Source: JACQFK01 sp964619955 (GTDB lineage Bacteria; Planctomycetota; MHYJ01; JACPRB01). Taken from it: a stretch of 64,000 nt of DNA. The notes under the pieces were generated by a model. The model ran no database searches. It worked only from the letters and a program-made list of their open reading frames with translations, and was not told where the DNA came from. A program made the position numbers and the translations under genes. The stretch covers positions 1 to 64,000 of the forward strand of contig CAZUJF010000027.1 of assembly GCA_964619955.1 (NCBI GenBank), in the 5' to 3' direction. Shown here one piece after another: positions 61,032 through 64,000 of this stretch (positions within the stretch are counted from its first letter, which is position 1; each line of letters starts with the position of its first letter).

Positions 61032-61128
61032 GGCTCCGCCTCCGGGCTACGCTCCCCATTGATCGCCTGGCGGGTTCACTCCCGATACGACCTGTGGTAC
61101 ACTTCGAACGTCCTGAAGGATTGAAGCC

Positions 61129-61359
61129 ATGACCCACACCGCCCGGGCGATCCTGAAGCAGGCCCTCCGGCTCGATCCGGTCCAGCGTGCCGAGCTGATC
61201 AACAGCCTTTTCCAGAGCTTCGACACGGCTCCGGACGCCCGGCTGGACGCAGAGTGGGCCACTGAGGCTGAGGATCGTATCGACGCCGCCCGCTCCGGCA
61301 GGATCCCTTCGGCTCCCGCCAAGACCGTTTTCGCCCGGATCGCCAAGTCAAAGCGATGA
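61129..61359 (+). CDS. Addiction-module antitoxin (TIGR02574 type)
   Basis: 76 aa. LRLDPVQRAELINSLFQSF and DAEWATEAEDRIDA fit the small helical antitoxin family TIGR02574 that pairs with ParE/RelE toxins. AAGGA precedes the ATG. The toxin gene overlaps its stop by 4 nt. Confidence 0.85.
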   Translation: MTHTARAILKQALRLDPVQRAELINSLFQSFDTAPDARLDAEWATEAEDRIDAARSGRIPSAPAKTVFARIAKSKR

Positions 61360-61664
61360 ACCTTCGCATCCTTGCCTGCGCTGAGCTCGAATTGACCGAG
61401 GCGGTGGACTACTACAACGGCCAGAGCGCGGGGTTGGGCTTCGAGTTCGCAGCTGAAGTGAAGGCCACGCTGGGCAGGATCGCAGCCTGTCCCGAAGCGT
61501 GGCCGGCCTTCTCGAAGCGGTCACGCCGCTGTATCGTCACTCGTTTCCCCTACGGCGTTCTCTACCAGGTCAGCGACCGGGACATACTCGTCGTCGCCAT
61601 CATGCACCTCCGCCGTTCACCCCGGAAGTGGAAGGCAAGCCTCAAGCGTCCAGACCGGCGCTGA
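61356..61664 (+). CDS. ParE/RelE-family toxin
   Basis: 102 aa. AELELTEAVDYYNGQSAGLG and RRCIVTRFPYGVLYQV followed by HLRRSPRKW are the RelE/ParE superfamily pattern. ParE members target gyrase and RelE members cleave mRNA; the sequence resembles the ParE branch. The ATG overlaps the antitoxin stop. Confidence 0.87.
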   Translation: MNLRILACAELELTEAVDYYNGQSAGLGFEFAAEVKATLGRIAACPEAWPAFSKRSRRCIVTRFPYGVLYQVSDRDILVVAIMHLRRSPRKWKASLKRPDRR

Positions 61665-61740
61665 ACCGCCGTCCACCGCTTTTTCCCTACCTCCCCCACC
61701 CCGCGCCTCCTACAATCACCCCCGTAAAAAAGGAGTCCGT

Positions 61741-64000
61741 ATGAATTCGCTTTCCGCCGCCCTGGCCCTGCTGCTCTCCGCCCAGGACTTCCCCGTCGAG
61801 CGCCTCGAAGCTCTGCCCGGCTTCAAGATCGAACACGTCCTCAAGGCCGACCCCAAGGCCCACGGCTCCTGGATCAACCTCGCCCGCGATCCCCAGGGCC
61901 GGCTCCTCCTCGCCGGACAGCGCGGCCAGCCCCTCACCCGCCTCACGCTCAAGGACGGCCAGGTCGTGAAGCAGGACGACCTCAAACTCCCCGTCAGCGA
62001 AATCATGGGCCTGCTCTGCGCCTTCGACAGCCTCTACGTCAACGGCATGGGCAAGAACCCCGCCGGCCGCGACGTCTACGGCCTCTTCCGCTGCAAGGAC
62101 ACGAAGGGCGCGGACCAGTACGACCAGGTCGAGTTCCTCCGCGAATGGAAGGGCGGCTCCGGCGAACACGGCGCCCACGGGATCGTCCTCGGCAACGACG
62201 GCAAGCTCTACATCGTCGCCGGCAACTTCACCGACATCTCCGCGGACCTGCTCCCGAGTTCGCCCCACCGGAACTACGCGGACGACCGGATCCTTCCTCG
62301 CGCGGAGGACGGCAACGGCTTCGGCGCCGGCCGCAAACCGCCCGGCGGCTGGGTCATCCGTGTCGACCCCGACGGCAAGAACCCCGAGCTCTTCGGCGCC
62401 GGCCAGCGCAACACTTACGACATCGCGTTCAACGCCAACGGCGACCTCTTCGGCTACGACAGCGACATGGAATGGGACTGGGGCACGCCCTGGTACCGCC
62501 CCACGCGTGTCTTCCACATCGCGAGCGGCGCCGACCACGGCTTCCGCGAGGGCAGCGCCAAGTGGCCCAACAGCTACGCCGACAGCCTGCCCACGACCGT
62601 CGACATCGGCGTCGGCTGCCCCACCGGCGTGCTCTTCGGCAGCGGCGCCCGTTTCCCCGCGAAATACCAGAAGGCGCTCTACATCCTCGACTGGACCTAC
62701 GGCCGCCTCATCGCGGTCCACCTCTCCCCCAAAGGCGCGTCCTACACGGCGACCTGGGAGAACCTCGTGGCCCCTGCCGGCCTCAAGGGCAAGGGACCGA
62801 AGACGCCGCTGAACCTCACGGACCTCATCGTGGGCGCGGACGGCGCGCTCTACTTCACCGTCGGCGGCCGCGGCACGCAGGCCCAGCTCTTCCGCGTGCG
62901 CTACGTCGGGACGGAGTCCACCGAGCCCGCCGTGCTGGCCGACAGCGAGGGTGCCGAGGCCCGGCTCCGCCGCCGCGCGCTGGAGTCCTTCCACGGCAAG
63001 GCGGACCCCGCGGGCCTCGAACTCGCCTGGAAGAACCTCGGTGACGGCGACCGCTTCATCCAGTACGCCGCCCGCATCGCGCTCGAACGCCAGCCCGTCG
63101 AGTCCTGGAAGACCCGCGCGCTGGAGGAGACGAATCCCCGCGCGGCCCTCGTCGCCCTGCTCGCCCTCGCCCGCGTCGGCGGCGCGGAGGCGCAGCCCGC
63201 CCTCCTCAAGGCCCTTGCGCGGATCCCCGCGGCCGCGCAGACCGTCGACAGGCTCCGCGTGATCCAGGTGAGCGTCGCCCGGCACGGCAGACCCGCCGAT
63301 GCCGCCGCGCTCGTCGCGGAACTCGACCCGCTCTACCCCTCGAAGGACGTCCTGCTCAACGCCGAACTCTGCCAGGTCCTGATCGCGCTCGACGCGCCGC
63401 AGGCCGTCTCGAAGACGGTCGCCCTGCTCGCGGCCGCGCCCACGTTCGAGGAGCAGATCGGCTACGTGCTGCACCTGCGCGGCGTCACGAAGGGCTGGAC
63501 GCCCGAACTCCGCAAGACCGTCTTCGCCTGGTTCACGAAGGACCGGAACAAGGCGGGGCACAGCGACGAGGTCCTCAAGTGGTTCGAGGACGCCGGCCGC
63601 GGCTTTTCCGACGGGGCCAGCCTTCCCAAGTTCATCGGAAACCTCCACACCCAGCTGAAGTCCGGCCTCAGCCCCGAAGAAACGACGGCGCTCGCCGACC
63701 TGCTCGCCGCGTACGTGCCCCCCGGGCAGAAGCCCCGGACCCCGGCGAAGGCGCGGGCCTTCGTGAAGGAATGGAAGATGGAGGACCTGCTGCCGGCGCT
63801 GGAGGGCGTCGCGAAGGACCGCAACTTCGAACGCGGCCGCGAGATCTACGCATCCGCCCAGTGCGCCCAGTGCCACAAGTTCGGGAACGAGGGCGGCGCG
63901 GTGGGCGCGGAGCTGACGGCGGTGGCGAGCCGCTACTCGCGCCGCGACATCCTCGAGGCCCTGATCGAACCCTCGAAGGTGATCTCCGAGCAGTACCAGA
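61741..64000 (+). CDS. PVC-type membrane-bound dehydrogenase/haem-binding protein (3' end beyond window)
   Basis: At least 753 aa, open at the right edge. A signal peptide (MNSLSAALALLLSAQ) precedes a beta-propeller dehydrogenase-like domain (about 20-400; DSDMEWDWGTPWYRPTRVFH, GVGCPTGVLFGSGARFP, LYFTVGGRG), then HEAT-like helices (about 400-690). The start of a cytochrome-type haem domain follows with CAQCH at 708-712. This architecture (TIGR02604/TIGR02603 type) is a hallmark of PVC bacteria. AAGGAG precedes the ATG, and TACAAT at 61711 is a likely -10 box. Confidence 0.9.
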   Translation, partial: MNSLSAALALLLSAQDFPVERLEALPGFKIEHVLKADPKAHGSWINLARDPQGRLLLAGQRGQPLTRLTLKDGQVVKQDDLKLPVSEIMGLLCAFDSLYVNGMGKNPAGRDVYGLFRCKDTKGADQYDQVEFLREWKGGSGEHGAHGIVLGNDGKLYIVAGNFTDISADLLPSSPHRNYADDRILPRAEDGNGFGAGRKPPGGWVIRVDPDGKNPELFGAGQRNTYDIAFNANGDLFGYDSDMEWDWGTPWYRPTRVFHIASGADHGFREGSAKWPNSYADSLPTTVDIGVGCPTGVLFGSGARFPAKYQKALYILDWTYGRLIAVHLSPKGASYTATWENLVAPAGLKGKGPKTPLNLTDLIVGADGALYFTVGGRGTQAQLFRVRYVGTESTEPAVLADSEGAEARLRRRALESFHGKADPAGLELAWKNLGDGDRFIQYAARIALERQPVESWKTRALEETNPRAALVALLALARVGGAEAQPALLKALARIPAAAQTVDRLRVIQVSVARHGRPADAAALVAELDPLYPSKDVLLNAELCQVLIALDAPQAVSKTVALLAAAPTFEEQIGYVLHLRGVTKGWTPELRKTVFAWFTKDRNKAGHSDEVLKWFEDAGRGFSDGASLPKFIGNLHTQLKSGLSPEETTALADLLAAYVPPGQKPRTPAKARAFVKEWKMEDLLPALEGVAKDRNFERGREIYASAQCAQCHKFGNEGGAVGAELTAVASRYSRRDILEALIEPSKVISEQYQ

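Overview
The window is G+C-rich bacterial DNA, gene-dense on both strands, with no stretch over 300 bases that lacks a gene. Several genes point to the PVC superphylum, most probably Planctomycetota. These are tandem Tat-exported Gfo/Idh/MocA oxidoreductases with a HEAT-repeat partner, a DUF1080 protein, an FGE-type/sialidase fusion, many exported LamG or CBM-like proteins, and at the right edge a truncated PVC-type dehydrogenase/haem-binding protein (CxxCH). The phylum is an inference from gene content. No rRNA, tRNA or CRISPR array was recognised.

Layout. 1-5.1 kb: exported catabolic genes (DMFase-like protein, HEAT protein, two Gfo/Idh/MocA proteins, one carrying a perfect in-frame 249-bp tandem duplication). 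5.2-8.8 kb: thrC-hom-ask operon for threonine synthesis. 8.8-18.5 kb, minus strand: type IV pilus/type II secretion parts (GspC-like, PilT, PilQ/GspD-like secretin, a large exported partner) around the conserved obg-rplU-rng-DUF2344 block. 18.6-21.1 kb: zinc-ribbon membrane protein, trpG/pabA-like gene and an enoyl-ACP-reductase-type SDR. 21.1-26.0 kb: peptide ABC importer genes in which both binding lipoproteins are circularly permuted (C-lobe before N-lobe) on either side of two permeases. 26.0-27.4 kb: an inserted DUF4143 ATPase and a binding-protein remnant.

27.4-32.9 kb, minus strand: a five-gene operon with 4-nt overlaps throughout (aminotransferase, murQ, anmK, a degenerate GH3/NagZ-like protein, a normally ordered peptide-binding protein), read as muropeptide recycling. 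33.0-41.1 kb, minus strand: glmU-prs-rplY-pth-rpsF-ssb-rpsR-rplI-dnaB, then a CBM6-like lipoprotein and a membrane-anchored redoxin whose in-frame UGA is best read as selenocysteine, followed by a bSECIS-like hairpin.

41.2-52.2 kb is an accessory region: a PIN/AbrB toxin-antitoxin pair with a palindromic operator, a second SSB, a RelA/SpoT-domain gene between two ORF6N genes, three small PFxPF-type paralogues, and exported LamG, esterase, DUF1080 and carbohydrate-binding-like proteins. Two sites share an almost identical arrangement: two 15-bp palindromes, then exactly 45 bp further a sigma-54 -24/-12 promoter. 52.2-64 kb: FGE/sialidase fusion, an ApbE-flavinylation electron-transfer operon, an outer-membrane beta-barrel protein, a divergent Lrp/EamA pair, a ParE-type toxin-antitoxin pair and the truncated PVC haem protein.

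Many genes have a TAnnnT -10 hexamer 6-11 nt before the start codon, often with a -35 element 16-18 nt further up, suggesting frequent leaderless transcription.
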